A stretch of DNA of 64,000 nucleotides, from contig SHZW01000004.1 in the NCBI GenBank assembly GCA_009692155.1, positions 42,466-106,465 of the forward strand. The letters are read 5' to 3'. Source of the stretch: Nitrospiraceae bacterium (GTDB lineage: Bacteria; Nitrospirota; Nitrospiria; Nitrospirales; Nitrospiraceae). Every line of letters begins with the position of its first letter. The first letter of the stretch is position 1. Below the pieces are notes generated by a model. That model did no database searches and was not told the origin of the DNA. It worked only from the letters and a program-made list of their open reading frames with translations. Below are positions 29,187-39,617 of the stretch, in pieces. Made by a program: the position numbers and the translations under genes.

Positions 29187-30652
29187 GTCGGTCCTGCCGC
29201 CTCGCTCACGACGGGCAGATGGATCACGAACCGGCTGCCCGAGGGCTGATTCCCTTCCACCCAGATCTTGCCCGTGTGCCCTTCCACGATGTGTCTGACG
29301 ATGGAGAGCCCCAGTCCCGTCCCGCCCATTTCACGCGAACGCGCCTTGTCCACCCGGTAAAATCGCTCGAAGACGCGCGGGCGGTCCGCCTCCGGGATGC
29401 CGATGCCCGTGTCGGCCACGCTGAGTTCCACCTGCGCGGGGTCGTTCGTCGGCTGCCCGGCGATGTGGATTGTCCCACCCTCCGGCGTATACTTGACGGC
29501 GTTATCCAGTAAGTTCGTCAGCACCTGCACGAGCCGATCCTCATCGCCCGACACGGGTGGCAGGTCCGGGGACACCATCACCGTCAGCGACTGCCGTTTC
29601 TTATCCATCAGCGGTTTGATGAACGGGAGCGTGCGTTCGACCAGCGCGCTGAGGCTGACCGGATCGCGCTTGAACCGCACCAGCCCTGATTCGATTTGGG
29701 ACAGCTGCAGCAGATCTTCGAGAATCAGGTTCAGGCGGTCGCTTTGATTGAGGATGATCTGGAGAAAACGGGTGGCTTCCTCCGGATTGTCCTTGGCGCC
29801 GTCCAGGAGCGCTTCAACGTATCCCTTGATAGAGGTGAGGGGCGTGCGCAGCTCGTGCGACACGTTGGCCACGAAATCCTTCCGGACCTGCTCCAGCCGG
29901 CGCAGGGCGGTGATGTCGCGGTCCATCTGATCCGCCATCTGGTTGAGTGTCGCGGCGAGGACGCCCACCTCATCTTTGGATCGCGTCTGAATCCGTTGCC
30001 GCAGTGCGCCGCCGGCCAGTTGCCGGGCGACGGTCGCGATGTCCGACAGCGGACGCGTCAGCCCTCTGGCGATGAGCAGGCTCAGCGTGACGGACACGAG
30101 AAAGGCCACGCCGAAGGCGATGGCCAGCGCGCGTTGAAATTCCCGGATCCTGGTCTCCAGAGTCGTCAGAGGCATCGCCAGGCGAACGACGTGCACGGTC
30201 CGGCTGCCGGGGAACGTCACGCGCTGCGCCAGGTAGAAGAGCCGCTGGCCGGTCGTTTCACTCCACCTGAGATCGGTCCCGTGACCGGTGGACAGGGCGC
30301 CGGCCACTTCCGGGCGTGAGACATGGTTCTCTATTTTAGAAACGGCGTCATCGGGGACGTCGCTGTCGGCGAGGACTCTGCCCTGTTGATCGATCACCGT
30401 TACGCGGGCGCTGGCGTGGCGGCTCAGTTCGTGCGCCATGGCCTGCAGGCGGATCGGCGGCGTGTCGGGCCGGGTCAGGAGGGGCTGGAGGGTGAGCGCC
30501 GTGAGGCCGGTCCGGGCGGCCAGCTTTTCCTCCGCATGGGCCAGTTCGAGCTTCTCGATCGAGCGGAACGCCAGCCAGCCGGCGGCAGCGAGTCCCAGCG
30601 TGATGGCCAGCAGCGTGCCGAGGGCGACTTTCCAGCGGATGGAGAGGGTCAT
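29159..30652 (-). CDS. phoR: Sensor histidine kinase, PhoR-like
   Basis: 497 residues. A first membrane helix (about 9-30), a periplasmic region, a second helix (about 175-195), HAMP (196-250), HisKA with the phosphorylated His266 (FVANVSHELRTPLTSIKGYVEALL), and an HATPase domain (LLDNAVKYTPEGG, GIGIPEADRPRVFERFYRV, GTGLGLSIV). No PAS domain separates HAMP from HisKA, unlike E. coli PhoR. Beside a phosphate transporter and its accessory gene, phosphate sensing is likely. The response regulator gene lies upstream. Confidence 0.88.
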   Translation of the reverse strand: MTLSIRWKVALGTLLAITLGLAAAGWLAFRSIEKLELAHAEEKLAARTGLTALTLQPLLTRPDTPPIRLQAMAHELSRHASARVTVIDQQGRVLADSDVPDDAVSKIENHVSRPEVAGALSTGHGTDLRWSETTGQRLFYLAQRVTFPGSRTVHVVRLAMPLTTLETRIREFQRALAIAFGVAFLVSVTLSLLIARGLTRPLSDIATVARQLAGGALRQRIQTRSKDEVGVLAATLNQMADQMDRDITALRRLEQVRKDFVANVSHELRTPLTSIKGYVEALLDGAKDNPEEATRFLQIILNQSDRLNLILEDLLQLSQIESGLVRFKRDPVSLSALVERTLPFIKPLMDKKRQSLTVMVSPDLPPVSGDEDRLVQVLTNLLDNAVKYTPEGGTIHIAGQPTNDPAQVELSVADTGIGIPEADRPRVFERFYRVDKARSREMGGTGLGLSIVRHIVEGHTGKIWVEGNQPSGSRFVIHLPVVSEAAGPTQTSLDIPA

Positions 30653-30659
30653 GGAAACC

Positions 30660-30765
30660 GTGATGGGTAATGGGTGATGCGTGATGAGTGGATCGGGCGA
30701 ATCGACCGATCAGTCTGATTGTCACGGCGTTCTATCGGATCACGCATAACGCATCACTCATCACG
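30660..30765. repeat. GTGATGG-type 7-bp array with inverted arms
   Basis: Left arm 30660-30694 (GTGATGGGTAATGGGTGATG then CGTGATGAG) and right arm 30737-30765 (GGATCACGCATAACGCATCA then CTCATCACG) are complements of period 7. It fills the regulator-kinase spacer. Confidence 0.8.
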
Positions 30766-31458
30766 TTCTTTGAGTTTATAGCCCAGCGATTTGATTGAGA
30801 CGATGGCGTCGGTGAGGAGCGAGATTTTTTGTTTCAGCCGGCGGACGTGCACGTCGATCGTGCGCGTGGTGCCGTAGTACTCGTAGCCCCACACCGCATT
30901 CAATAGCACGTCACGGGTCAGCACGCGGCCGGGATGCTGCAGCAGATATTCGAGCAGGCCGAATTCCTTGGCCGTCAGTGTCACGTCCTTGCCGTTGGCC
31001 TTGACCTCGTGGCGGCTTCGATCGAGGACGAGCGTGCCGTACGTGGAGCGGGTCGGCGCCTCTTCCTTGGATCGCTCGACCCGGCGCAAGAGCGCTTTTA
31101 CGCGGGCCACCAATGCTTTCGGGCTGAAGGGTTTCGTCACGTAGTCGTCGGCGCCCAGCTCGAGGCCGATGACTGTGTCAGATTCCTCCGCTTTCGCCGT
31201 GAGCATGATGATCGGCAGCGTGGCGGTTGGCAGGTCGGCCCGGAGACGCTTGCAGACTTCCAGGCCGTCCATTTCAGGGAGCATCAAATCGAGAACCAGC
31301 AGGTCGGGATGCCCGGACTTGATGGCCTTCAGACCGTCCGTCCCGGTTGTGGCGGTGTCGACGCGGTAGCCTTCTTTTTCGAGATAGAGTTTGACGAGCT
31401 GGAGAATGTCCCGCTCGTCCTCGACCACTAAGATTTTCTTGCTGGAGGCAGCCGCCAT
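30754..31458 (-). CDS. phoB: OmpR/PhoB-family response regulator
   Basis: 234 residues from the ATG at 31458 (a GTG three codons earlier is possible). The receiver domain has the acidic pair VVEDERD, phosphoacceptor Asp57 (LLVLDLMLPEMDG), and the Thr/Lys switch (IIMLTAKAEESD ... DDYVTKPFSPKAL). A winged-helix DNA-binding domain follows (LTAKEFGLLEYLLQHPGRVLTRD, TIDVHVRRLKQKI). It would control phosphate genes under the neighbouring kinase. Confidence 0.92.
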   Translation of the reverse strand: MAAASSKKILVVEDERDILQLVKLYLEKEGYRVDTATTGTDGLKAIKSGHPDLLVLDLMLPEMDGLEVCKRLRADLPTATLPIIMLTAKAEESDTVIGLELGADDYVTKPFSPKALVARVKALLRRVERSKEEAPTRSTYGTLVLDRSRHEVKANGKDVTLTAKEFGLLEYLLQHPGRVLTRDVLLNAVWGYEYYGTTRTIDVHVRRLKQKISLLTDAIVSIKSLGYKLKERDE

Positions 31459-31526
31459 CCTGTACACCAGCGTATAGGGGACAGGAAAGACCTGTCAAGA
31501 AAAAGGATGGCGGCGTAAGTTTGAAG

Positions 31527-32399
31527 ATGGCTTCTTTCACACCAGACGGGCCGGGCGGAATTGTCATCACCGGCGCTTCGAGCGGCATTGGAGAGGCCTG
31601 CGCGCTGTACCTGGATGAGTTGGGCTACCGGGTCTTTGCCGGCGTGCGCCGGCCGTCCGACGGCGAGGCGCTGAGTGCGAAGGCATCTGCCAGGCTCACG
31701 CCCGTCTTGCTGGATGTGACGGACGTGGCGTCCATCGACCGGGCGGTGGAGACGGTCAAGGCCGCGGTCGGTGCCGCCGGCCTGGCGGGACTGGTCAACA
31801 ATGCCGGCATTGCGGTCAGCGGTCCGCTGGAAGTGGTGCCGCTGGGGGACCTGCGAAAACAATTCGAGGTGAACGTCATCGGCCAGGTGGCCGTGACGCA
31901 GGCGTTGCTCCCGCTGCTGCGGCAGGGCCGGGGACGCATCGTCAACATGGGCTCCATCGCCGGGCGAGCCACCATGCCGTTCATGGGGCCGTATTCGGCG
32001 TCTAAATTTGCGTTGGAAGCGCTGACGGATGCGATGCGGCTGGAACTTCAGCCCTGGGGCATTCAGGTGTCCATCGTCGAGCCGGGGGCGATCGAGTCCC
32101 GCATCTGGGAGAAGGGCAGCCATGCCGCTGATCAGATGGAAGCAGCCGCCAGCCCGGAGGCGAAGGCATATTACGGAGAGGCCGTCGCTCGCGTGCGCGA
32201 GGTCGTGGCGCGGGCAGTGCAACGGGCCATTCCAGCGCGGGTGGTAGCCGAAGCCGTCGCGCATGCCCTGTCTGCCGCCCGGCCGAAGACGCGCTATCTG
32301 GTCGGTTTCGACGCGCGCTTTCGTGCGGTGCTGGCCGCCTGGCTGCCCGACCGTGTGCAGGACCGGCTTCTCACGTGGATACTGAAGTTGCCGGGCTAA
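31527..32399 (+). CDS. Short-chain dehydrogenase/reductase
   Basis: 290 residues from the ATG at 31527. NAD(P)-binding motif TGASSGIGEACALYL at the start, NNAGIAVSGPLE, and the catalytic YSASKFALE with Ser (NMGSIAGRATMP) upstream. The C-terminal extension (RYLVGFDARFRAVLAAWLPDRVQDRLLTWIL) resembles SDRs of the retinol/steroid type, which act on lipophilic alcohols. The substrate is unknown. It ends 44 bases before ispH. Confidence 0.85.
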   Translation: MASFTPDGPGGIVITGASSGIGEACALYLDELGYRVFAGVRRPSDGEALSAKASARLTPVLLDVTDVASIDRAVETVKAAVGAAGLAGLVNNAGIAVSGPLEVVPLGDLRKQFEVNVIGQVAVTQALLPLLRQGRGRIVNMGSIAGRATMPFMGPYSASKFALEALTDAMRLELQPWGIQVSIVEPGAIESRIWEKGSHAADQMEAAASPEAKAYYGEAVARVREVVARAVQRAIPARVVAEAVAHALSAARPKTRYLVGFDARFRAVLAAWLPDRVQDRLLTWILKLPG

Positions 32400-32443
32400 A
32401 TCAGTTGACGGAACAGCCCCGGCTGCCGTAAGGTGAAGCACTC

Positions 32444-33397
32444 ATGAAAATCTATCTTGCCAGTCCGCGAGGGTTTTGCGCCGGCGTGGACCGGGCGATC
32501 GAGATCGTCGAACTGTCGCTCAAGGCCTACGGGGCGCCGATCTACGTGCGGCACGAGATCGTCCATAGCCGCCACGTGGTGAACAGCCTGCGCGACAAGG
32601 GCGCGGTGTTCGTGGAAGAGCTCACCGAAGTACCGGACGGCTCCATCGTAATTTTCAGCGCGCACGGGGTGGCCAAGGAAGTCTGGGCGGAGGCGACTCG
32701 TCGAGGACTGAAGACCATCGATGCCACCTGTCCGCTGGTGATCAAAGTGCATAACGAGGTCAACCGGGACTATACCCAGGGCTACGAACTGATTCTGATC
32801 GGCCACGCGGGCCACCCGGAGGTCATCGGGACGCTGGGGCAGATTCCGGACAAGTTCCATCTCGTGTCCTCGGTGAGCGACGTCGAGAAGCTGCATGTCG
32901 AAAACCAGCGCGATCTCTCGTATGTCACGCAGACCACGCTGAGCGTGGATGAGTGCCGGGATATCGTCGCAGCGCTGCACCGCCGGTTCCCGAAGATCAA
33001 GGGGCCGCACCAGGAAGACATCTGCTACGCGACGCAGAACCGCCAGAATGCCGTGAAGGAACTGTCAAAGCATGTGGACGTGATTCTGGTCATCGGCTCG
33101 CCGAACAGTTCCAACTCCAACCGCCTTCGCGAATTGGGCGAGCATTGCGGGATTCAATCGTACTTGATCGATTCGTCGTCGGATATCAGCCTGGACTGGA
33201 TTAAAAACGCCAAGGCCGTGGGCATCTCGGCCGGCGCTTCGGCCCCGGAAGTGTTGGTGACCGAGGTCGTGGACTATCTCAAGAGCCATGGCGCCAACGA
33301 AGTAGAGGAACTCATGGTCGTCGAAGAAGACGTCGAGTTCTCTCTTCCCAAAGAATTAATCAGCATTCAGCCGCTCTCCCGCCAGGTCAACGCCTAA
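32444..33397 (+). CDS. ispH: 4-hydroxy-3-methylbut-2-enyl diphosphate reductase
   Basis: 317 residues. The three cysteines that hold the iron-sulfur cluster are Cys12 ([13 protein letters not shown]), Cys96 ([12 protein letters not shown]) and Cys194 ([14 protein letters not shown]). It is the last enzyme of the MEP pathway, giving IPP and DMAPP. AAGGTGA precedes the start. Dxs and IspG, earlier steps in the pathway, are encoded about 11-15 kb downstream with the hopanoid genes. Confidence 0.97.
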   Translation: MKIYLASPRGFCAGVDRAIEIVELSLKAYGAPIYVRHEIVHSRHVVNSLRDKGAVFVEELTEVPDGSIVIFSAHGVAKEVWAEATRRGLKTIDATCPLVIKVHNEVNRDYTQGYELILIGHAGHPEVIGTLGQIPDKFHLVSSVSDVEKLHVENQRDLSYVTQTTLSVDECRDIVAALHRRFPKIKGPHQEDICYATQNRQNAVKELSKHVDVILVIGSPNSSNSNRLRELGEHCGIQSYLIDSSSDISLDWIKNAKAVGISAGASAPEVLVTEVVDYLKSHGANEVEELMVVEEDVEFSLPKELISIQPLSRQVNA

Positions 33398-33408
33398 ATT
33401 TTTCTTCG

Positions 33409-33489
33409 CAGTCATCAAGTCCTTAAAGTCGTAAAGTCTTCAGGTCGTTTGGACTTTATGACTTGACGGACTTGCCGACTTTCGACTGC
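33409..33489. repeat. AAGTC-type 8-bp array with inverted arms (copy 2)
   Basis: Left arm 33409-33447 and right arm 33451-33489 form a nearly continuous hairpin with outer ends GCAGTC and GACTGC. Same word as at 2713 and 46515. Located between ispH and smc. Confidence 0.83.
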
Positions 33490-33551
33490 TTTTTGAGGCC
33501 CTACATCTGGTGGGACTAAGGCAAACTACCTACCGTCTGGTGTGTTTTTGT

Positions 33552-33580
33552 TTGCTTTTCGCCTCCGGCTGTGCTACAAG
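33552..33580 (+). promoter_or_regulatory. Candidate smc promoter
   Basis: TTGCTT, 17 bases, TACAAG, with a start near 33587, about 39 bases ahead of the smc ATG. Both boxes are partial matches. Confidence 0.33.
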
Positions 33581-33625
33581 TAGCGAAATTTCAAGCCTCT
33601 CGGGCATGCTCAGGAAAGGGGCGGA

Positions 33626-36600
33626 ATGTACCTCAAGTCCTTGGAACTGACCGGGTTTAAATCCTTCGCCGAAGCCAAAATCGGTTTCCCCACCGGCGTC
33701 ACCGCCATCGTCGGGCCGAACGGGACAGGAAAAAGTAACATCGTGGATGCCATCCTCTGGGTGCTCGGCGAGCAAAGCCCGAAGTCGGCGTTGCGGTGCG
33801 AGAAGATGGAGGATGTGATCTTCAACGGCACCGAAGCGCGCAAACCGCTCGGCATGGCGGAGGTGTCGCTGATCATGAGCGGCCTGTCGCAGCCCGAGCC
33901 GGGTGCGCCGCCGCTCCTGCCGCCGGAGTTCGGTGACTACCACGAAGTGATGGTCACGCGGCGCCTGTACCGGAACGGCGACAGCGAATACCTGATCAAT
34001 AAAGTGGCCTGCCGGTTAAAAGACGTTCGCAGCCTCCTGATGGATACGATCGCCGGGACCAAGGGGCATACGGTGATCGAGCAGGGCCGCATCGAAGAAA
34101 TTCTCAATGCCTCTCCGCTGCAGCGCCGCGAACTGATCGAAGAAACGGCCGGCATCGTCCGCTACAAAAAGCAGAAGGCCGAAGCGTTGCGCAAAATGGA
34201 CGCGACGACCCAGAACCTCAGCCGGGTGCGGGACATCATCGCGGAGGTCAAGCAGCGGCTGAATGCGCTGGAGCGGCAGGCCAGGCAGGCCAAGAATTAT
34301 CAAGTGTTGCAGGACGAAGCGCGGGCGCTGGAGATCCGCCTGCTGGTGCGTGAACATCGGACGTTGCAGGGGCAGCAGCGCGTGGTCGAGGTGGAACTGG
34401 CTGCGCTGGACGCGCAGGAATCCGCCCAGGCCGCCGAGCAGGCTCGATTCGTCGCGCAACTGGAAGAGATCCGTGTCCGGATGCTGGCGGGCGACGATGC
34501 GCTCATGCGCCGCCGTGACGAGATCGGCCGCCTGGAGCAGCAGCAGGCCCAGGCCCTTCGGACGAGCGAGGTGGAGCGGAGCCGCGCCGAGTTGTTCGGG
34601 CAGCAGCGCGCGCAAGCCAACGATCAACTGATCCGGTTGGAAGGCGAACGGGAGCAGGCGGTCGCCGGGGTGGCGGATCGCCGTGCGCAGCTGACCCGGG
34701 CGGAAGCCGAGATGGCGGCGGGCGCAACGGGATTGGCGGAGCAGGAACGGCAGGCGCACTCGATTGCCGGCCGCCGCGCGGCCACAGTGGAGCAGGCCGC
34801 GCAATCCCGCCGGAGCTTGCTGGCCCTGTCGTTGCCTGCGGCGGACGGCGCTGCCGCCGAGTCCGTTGTGCCGGGCACGCTGACGGCTGCGGCGACAGCC
34901 AAGCTGGAACAGTGCCTCGCGCATCGTCGGCAGGCCGAGCAGCGGATCGCCACGGTACAGCAGGCGCAGCACGCCGCCGTGCAGCGCGGGCAGCAGCTGG
35001 ACGAACAGGTGCGTGAGACGGAACAGCAGTTGAGCCAGCAACAGGGGCGCCTGGCGTCGGTCGAGTCCCGGTGCCATGCATTGAGCGGCGTCGTGCGCGA
35101 GGAAATGGGCTATGGCCGGGAGGGCGACGACAGCGTGGCGTCGTTGCGCAAGTCCTGCGAGGGCGTGAAGGAAGCCGTTGCGGAATGGCTGGAGGTGCCG
35201 GAGCGATTCGAACGGGCCATGGAAGCGGTGCTGGGCGAGCGGCTCCGCGCGTGGATGGTGGAGCAGCCGGCCGATGCGCAGCAGGCCATCGAGTTTTTGA
35301 AAAAGAAAGGGCTCGGACGCGGCACGTTCGTGCCGGTGAAGCCCCGCTGGTCGGCGAGCGGCGGCAGGCACGGGTGGTGGAGCGGACTCAAGGATCAGGC
35401 GGGCGTGTTGGGATTGGCGGCCGATCTGGCGAAGGCGGCCGCGCACTCGCATGACGTGTGCGCGACGTTGTTCGACGGCGTCGTGGTCGTCGAGTCGCTC
35501 GATCACGCGGTGCGACTGTGGGAGGGCGGGCAGTGGACGGCGCCGGACGGCCCCACGTTCGTGACGCTGGACGGAGACGTGCTGGATGCGGCGGGGATCA
35601 TGACCGGCGGGACGACCGGAGGGCTGTTGCAGCGCCGCCGCGAAATCCACGAGCTTGAACAGCAGCAGGTGGAGTTGGCGCATGCGATCGAGGCGCTGAA
35701 CAACACCGGCGCAGGTCTCACGGCCGAACGCGAACAATTCGCGGCCACGCGGCGGCAATTGGACGAGCAGGTTCGGGATGCCGAGCAGCAGCGGATTGCC
35801 GCGCTGCTGGAGGAGCGGGCGGCGCGGGAAGCCGGCCTCGCGGAACTCGACGATGCGCTCCGGCAGATGGAAGAGGAGCACTTGGCGGTCCAGCGGCAGC
35901 TCACGGAATCGCGCGTGGCGGTGGAGGCGTTGCGGGGGCGCTGCGAACATTGTCGGGCCGATGTGGCGCGGCTGCTCACGGAGCAGGAAGAGGGCACCGC
36001 GCAGATGCAGGCGTTGAAGGGGCAGATCGACCAGCTGGCGGCCTCGATCACGCAGAGCCAGGCCGAGCGCAGCCGCCAGGAGGCCCTGTTCCAGGAATTA
36101 AACCGGCGGGTGGTGGACTTGCGGCAGGAACTGGTCAAGACGCAGGAGATCCATGCGCAGGACATGCAGCAGGCCCGCCAGGTCGAGCAGAGCCTCGATG
36201 CGGCGCGGCAGGCGCTGGCGGCGAGCCGTGAGGCGCGGATGGGCGTCGAGGTCCGCCGTGCTGAAATCCGGACGCATCTCGGTACGGTCGAGGGCACGCT
36301 GACCGGAACCTATCAGCTCTCGGTGGAGGAGATGCTGCTGCGGGAGCCCGAAGAGTCCGTATCCGCCACGCGCGAGGAGGCGGAAACCGCGACGGCGTCG
36401 CTGCGGGAGGAATGGCAGAAGATTCGGGGCCGGATCGAGCGCATGGGGCCCATCAACCTGGCCTCGATCGAGGAGCATCGCGAGCAGGAAGAGCGCTACA
36501 AGTTTCTGACGACGCAGGAGGCGGACCTGTCCCAATCCGTCCAGTCGCTGCGGGAGATCATCGTCAAAATCAACCGCACCACCAAGCAGATGTTCGAGCA

Positions 36601-37075
36601 AACCTTCACCGACCTCCAGCAGAAATTCAGCGAAGTCTTCGGGCGGTTATTTCCCGGCGGGCGCGCCGAGCTGCTTCTGGTCGAGCCCGAAGTGGATCCT
36701 GAGACCGGGAAGCAGAAGGACGAAGAGCTTGGCGTGGACATTGCGGCGCAGCCGCCGGGCAAGCGGCTCAAAGGCATTACGATGCTGTCGGGCGGCGAGA
36801 AGACGCTGACGGCGATGGCGCTGATTTTTGCCAGCTTTCTGATCAGGCCCACTCCGTTTTGCATCCTGGACGAAATCGACGCTCCGTTGGACGAAGAGAA
36901 CATCAGCCGGTTTGCCACGGTCCTGCGCGAGTTGGCGGCCGATGCCCAGTTTCTGGTCATCACGCATAACAAGCGGACGATGGCGGTGGCCGATTCGCTG
37001 TTCGGGGTCACGATGGAAGAGCCGGGTGTCTCGAAAACGATTTCAGTCCGCCTGGCGGATCTTCAGCCGGCCTAG
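33626..37075 (+). CDS. smc: Chromosome segregation protein SMC
   Basis: 1149 residues. N-terminal Walker A ([15 protein letters not shown], residues about 31-45) and C-terminal signature plus Walker B ([35 protein letters not shown]). Long coiled-coil arms rich in Glu, Gln, Arg and Ala lie between, with a hinge region around residues 490-660 ([32 protein letters not shown] and later [22 protein letters not shown]). SMC organises and segregates the chromosome together with ScpA and ScpB, which are not in the window. AGGAAAGGGG precedes the ATG. Alanine/glutamine-rich arms reflect the high GC content. Confidence 0.96.
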   Translation: MYLKSLELTGFKSFAEAKIGFPTGVTAIVGPNGTGKSNIVDAILWVLGEQSPKSALRCEKMEDVIFNGTEARKPLGMAEVSLIMSGLSQPEPGAPPLLPPEFGDYHEVMVTRRLYRNGDSEYLINKVACRLKDVRSLLMDTIAGTKGHTVIEQGRIEEILNASPLQRRELIEETAGIVRYKKQKAEALRKMDATTQNLSRVRDIIAEVKQRLNALERQARQAKNYQVLQDEARALEIRLLVREHRTLQGQQRVVEVELAALDAQESAQAAEQARFVAQLEEIRVRMLAGDDALMRRRDEIGRLEQQQAQALRTSEVERSRAELFGQQRAQANDQLIRLEGEREQAVAGVADRRAQLTRAEAEMAAGATGLAEQERQAHSIAGRRAATVEQAAQSRRSLLALSLPAADGAAAESVVPGTLTAAATAKLEQCLAHRRQAEQRIATVQQAQHAAVQRGQQLDEQVRETEQQLSQQQGRLASVESRCHALSGVVREEMGYGREGDDSVASLRKSCEGVKEAVAEWLEVPERFERAMEAVLGERLRAWMVEQPADAQQAIEFLKKKGLGRGTFVPVKPRWSASGGRHGWWSGLKDQAGVLGLAADLAKAAAHSHDVCATLFDGVVVVESLDHAVRLWEGGQWTAPDGPTFVTLDGDVLDAAGIMTGGTTGGLLQRRREIHELEQQQVELAHAIEALNNTGAGLTAEREQFAATRRQLDEQVRDAEQQRIAALLEERAAREAGLAELDDALRQMEEEHLAVQRQLTESRVAVEALRGRCEHCRADVARLLTEQEEGTAQMQALKGQIDQLAASITQSQAERSRQEALFQELNRRVVDLRQELVKTQEIHAQDMQQARQVEQSLDAARQALAASREARMGVEVRRAEIRTHLGTVEGTLTGTYQLSVEEMLLREPEESVSATREEAETATASLREEWQKIRGRIERMGPINLASIEEHREQEERYKFLTTQEADLSQSVQSLREIIVKINRTTKQMFEQTFTDLQQKFSEVFGRLFPGGRAELLLVEPEVDPETGKQKDEELGVDIAAQPPGKRLKGITMLSGGEKTLTAMALIFASFLIRPTPFCILDEIDAPLDEENISRFATVLRELAADAQFLVITHNKRTMAVADSLFGVTMEEPGVSKTISVRLADLQPA

Positions 37076-37168
37076 CGCGCGATGGGCGAGAAAAGCGAGA
37101 CTTGCGCGACTCGCCGGATTTATTTTCCGATCGTTCTTGCTGGTCGCGCGTTTCTCGCGAGTCTCGCC

Positions 37169-37191
37169 GCGGGATTCTTGCAGAATCCCGC
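37169..37191. terminator. Perfect hairpin after smc
   Basis: GCGGGATTCT-TGC-AGAATCCCGC is a perfect 10-bp stem. It is followed by CAAAAG on the plus strand, so it is not a classical intrinsic terminator. Just upstream the GCGAGTCTCGC words recur twice. Confidence 0.5.
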
Positions 37192-37222
37192 AAAAGTTCA
37201 ACGAGTTCGAGTATCCCCTTCC

Positions 37223-37251
37223 TTGACTGTCGGGAATCCCTTTGCTATAAG
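37223..37251 (+). promoter_or_regulatory. Promoter of the hopanoid block
   Basis: TTGACT, a spacer of exactly 17 bases and TATAAG. The predicted start is near 37258, giving a leader of about 86 bases before shc. Confidence 0.65.
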
Positions 37252-37343
37252 ACCTAGCGCATGATATGATTTCTGGCTGGCTGTATTTCCTGCCAGAAGC
37301 AGGCGAGTTCTGACCCCTCGTCGCCAGGTTTTCCAAGGACAAT

Positions 37344-39518
37344 ATGCAGCGTTGGAAGCGGTTACTCACACGCTTATCTGATCGTTTCTTTGCATCGGTT
37401 CCCGACAATGTCCGGGAGAAGGTCGAGGCCTATGCGCCACAGGCCGTGCTCCGGCTGGTGTCGCACAATCCGCATCCCGTTCCGGTCGATGCACCGGTGC
37501 GCCGGCTGACCCATGCGGCGTCGCACGAGTCGGTGGATGAAGCCATTCGTCTCAGCCAGCGATGGATTCTGGATCGCCAGCATCCGGTGGAGGGATTCTG
37601 GGTCGCCGAATTGGAGGCTGATACGACGCTGACGTCGGAGTATCTGATGCTCCGCCGTTTCCTGAACGTGGTGGATCCGGAGCGCGAGCGCAAGGCCGTC
37701 CGGTATCTCAAGACGATGCAATTGCCGGATGGCGGCTGGCCGATTTATTCGGGCGGTCCGTCCGAGATCAGCGCCTCCGTCAAGGCCTACTTCGCCTTGA
37801 AGCTGTCGGGGGTCTCGCCGACGGAACCGTTCATGTGCCAGGCGCGCGAGTGCATTCACGCCAAGGGCGGCGTCGCGGCGGCGAACGTCTTCACCAAGAT
37901 CACGCTGGCACTGTTCGATCAATACGACTGGTACGGGCTCCCCAGCATGCCGCCGGAAATCATGCTGCTGCCGAAGCGCTTCTATTTCAGCATCTACGAA
38001 ATCTCCTACTGGAGCCGCGTGGTGCTGATTCCGCTGTTGGTCGTCTTCGCGCATCGCCCGGTGTGCCGGGTTTCCGAGGAAGAGGGGATCGCGGAGCTCT
38101 TTGTGACGCCGCGCGAGCTGATGGACTACGGCGACGTACCGCCCTTCAAGAAGGACACGGCCTGGTTCACCTGGAGAAACTTTTTCATCACGCTGGATCG
38201 CCTCCTCAAGCTCTACGAGCGCATGCCGTATCAGGCGTTCCGGGAGACGGCGGTCCAGAAGGCGATCGTCTGGACGCTGGATCACATGCGGGGCAACGGC
38301 GGGCTTGGGGCGATCTATCCGGCCATGGCGAACTCCGCTGTCGCGCTGCATTGTCTCGGCTACAGCGCGGACCATCCGTTGCTGGCGAAGGCGCTGAAAG
38401 AAATCGAGGATTTGGAAGTCTATGAGACGGTCCGCGAGGGACAGGCGAAAGCCGAGACCCTGCACCTGCAGCCCTGCTTCTCTCCGATCTGGGACACGTC
38501 GTTGTCGATCAACGCCTTGATCGAGTCGGGACTGCCGCAAAACCATCCGGCCCTGCTGAAGGCGGGGCACTGGATGATGTCCAAACAGACCACGACGGCC
38601 GGAGACTGGAAAGAGTCCTCGGCGCCTGCGGCCGAGCCGGGGGGCTGGTATTTTCAATTCGAGAACGAGCGGTATCCGGACGTGGACGACTCCGCGGTCG
38701 TGATCATGGCGCTGGCGAAGCTGCGCATGGCGGACCGCCAGGCGCAGCAGGACTCCATCCGGCGCGGCTACCAGTGGGTGATGGCCATGCAGAGCTCGGA
38801 CGGCGGCTGGGGCGCCTACGACGTGGACAACAACCACATGGTGTTCAACGTCATTCCCTTCGCCGACCACCGCGCGCTGCTGGATCCGCCGACGGAGGAC
38901 CTGGCCGGCCGCTGCCTGGAAATGCTCGGTGCCTTGGGGTACGACCGTACGCATCCGGCCGCGAAACGGGCCATCGCGTTCATCAAGCAGAAGCAGGAGG
39001 CGGACGGCAGTTGGTACGGCCGCTGGGGCGTCAATTATATTTACGGCACCTGGTCGGTCCTGGTCGGCTTGCGGTCGATCGGAGAAGACATGTCGGCGCC
39101 GTACGTGCGGCACGCCGTGCAGTGGCTGGAATCGAAGCAGAACCCTGACGGAGGGTGGGGAGAGTCCTGTCTGTCCTATGCCGACCAGGCCGTGGCCGGC
39201 CGGGGAGAGAGCACCCCGTCCCAGACGGCGTGGGCGCTCATGTCGTTGCTGGCATCGGGTATCTCGGATTCCCTCAGCGTGGTGCGCGGCATCAACTACC
39301 TGCTGCGCCACCAGCGCGAAGACGGCTCGTGGAAGGAGGCGCGGCATACGGGTACCGGCTTCCCGCGCGTGTTCTATCTCCGTTATCATTGGTACTGCCA
39401 GTATTTTCCGCTCTGGGCGCTCGCGATGTATCGCAACGTCAGGGCGCGCGGGCAGATGCGGGCGGATGAGCTGCGTCACACCGTTCGCACGGTGGACACG
39501 TTCCGGTCCGGTTTCTGA
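37344..39518 (+). CDS. shc: Squalene-hopene cyclase
   Basis: 724 residues. The protonating DxDD motif is at residues 446-449 (YPDVDDSAVVIMALAKL). Several QW repeats are visible (QLPDGGWPIYSGG, QSSDGGWGAYDVDN, QKQEADGSWYGRWGVNYIYGTW, QNPDGGWGESCLSY, QREDGSWKEARHTGTGFP). The enzyme folds squalene into hopene or hopanol at the membrane. An N-terminal stretch of about 60 residues precedes the first repeat. It begins the block that continues with hpnG and a lipid transporter. Confidence 0.97.
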   Translation: MQRWKRLLTRLSDRFFASVPDNVREKVEAYAPQAVLRLVSHNPHPVPVDAPVRRLTHAASHESVDEAIRLSQRWILDRQHPVEGFWVAELEADTTLTSEYLMLRRFLNVVDPERERKAVRYLKTMQLPDGGWPIYSGGPSEISASVKAYFALKLSGVSPTEPFMCQARECIHAKGGVAAANVFTKITLALFDQYDWYGLPSMPPEIMLLPKRFYFSIYEISYWSRVVLIPLLVVFAHRPVCRVSEEEGIAELFVTPRELMDYGDVPPFKKDTAWFTWRNFFITLDRLLKLYERMPYQAFRETAVQKAIVWTLDHMRGNGGLGAIYPAMANSAVALHCLGYSADHPLLAKALKEIEDLEVYETVREGQAKAETLHLQPCFSPIWDTSLSINALIESGLPQNHPALLKAGHWMMSKQTTTAGDWKESSAPAAEPGGWYFQFENERYPDVDDSAVVIMALAKLRMADRQAQQDSIRRGYQWVMAMQSSDGGWGAYDVDNNHMVFNVIPFADHRALLDPPTEDLAGRCLEMLGALGYDRTHPAAKRAIAFIKQKQEADGSWYGRWGVNYIYGTWSVLVGLRSIGEDMSAPYVRHAVQWLESKQNPDGGWGESCLSYADQAVAGRGESTPSQTAWALMSLLASGISDSLSVVRGINYLLRHQREDGSWKEARHTGTGFPRVFYLRYHWYCQYFPLWALAMYRNVRARGQMRADELRHTVRTVDTFRSGF

Positions 39519-39617
39519 ACCGCCGCCTCCGCTCCATCCACGCATGCAGCCGACGTTGGGCATTCGCTCTCTGGCCGGGAGAGGACACGTGAGTAATCCG
39601 GCTCATTGGAGATCCGC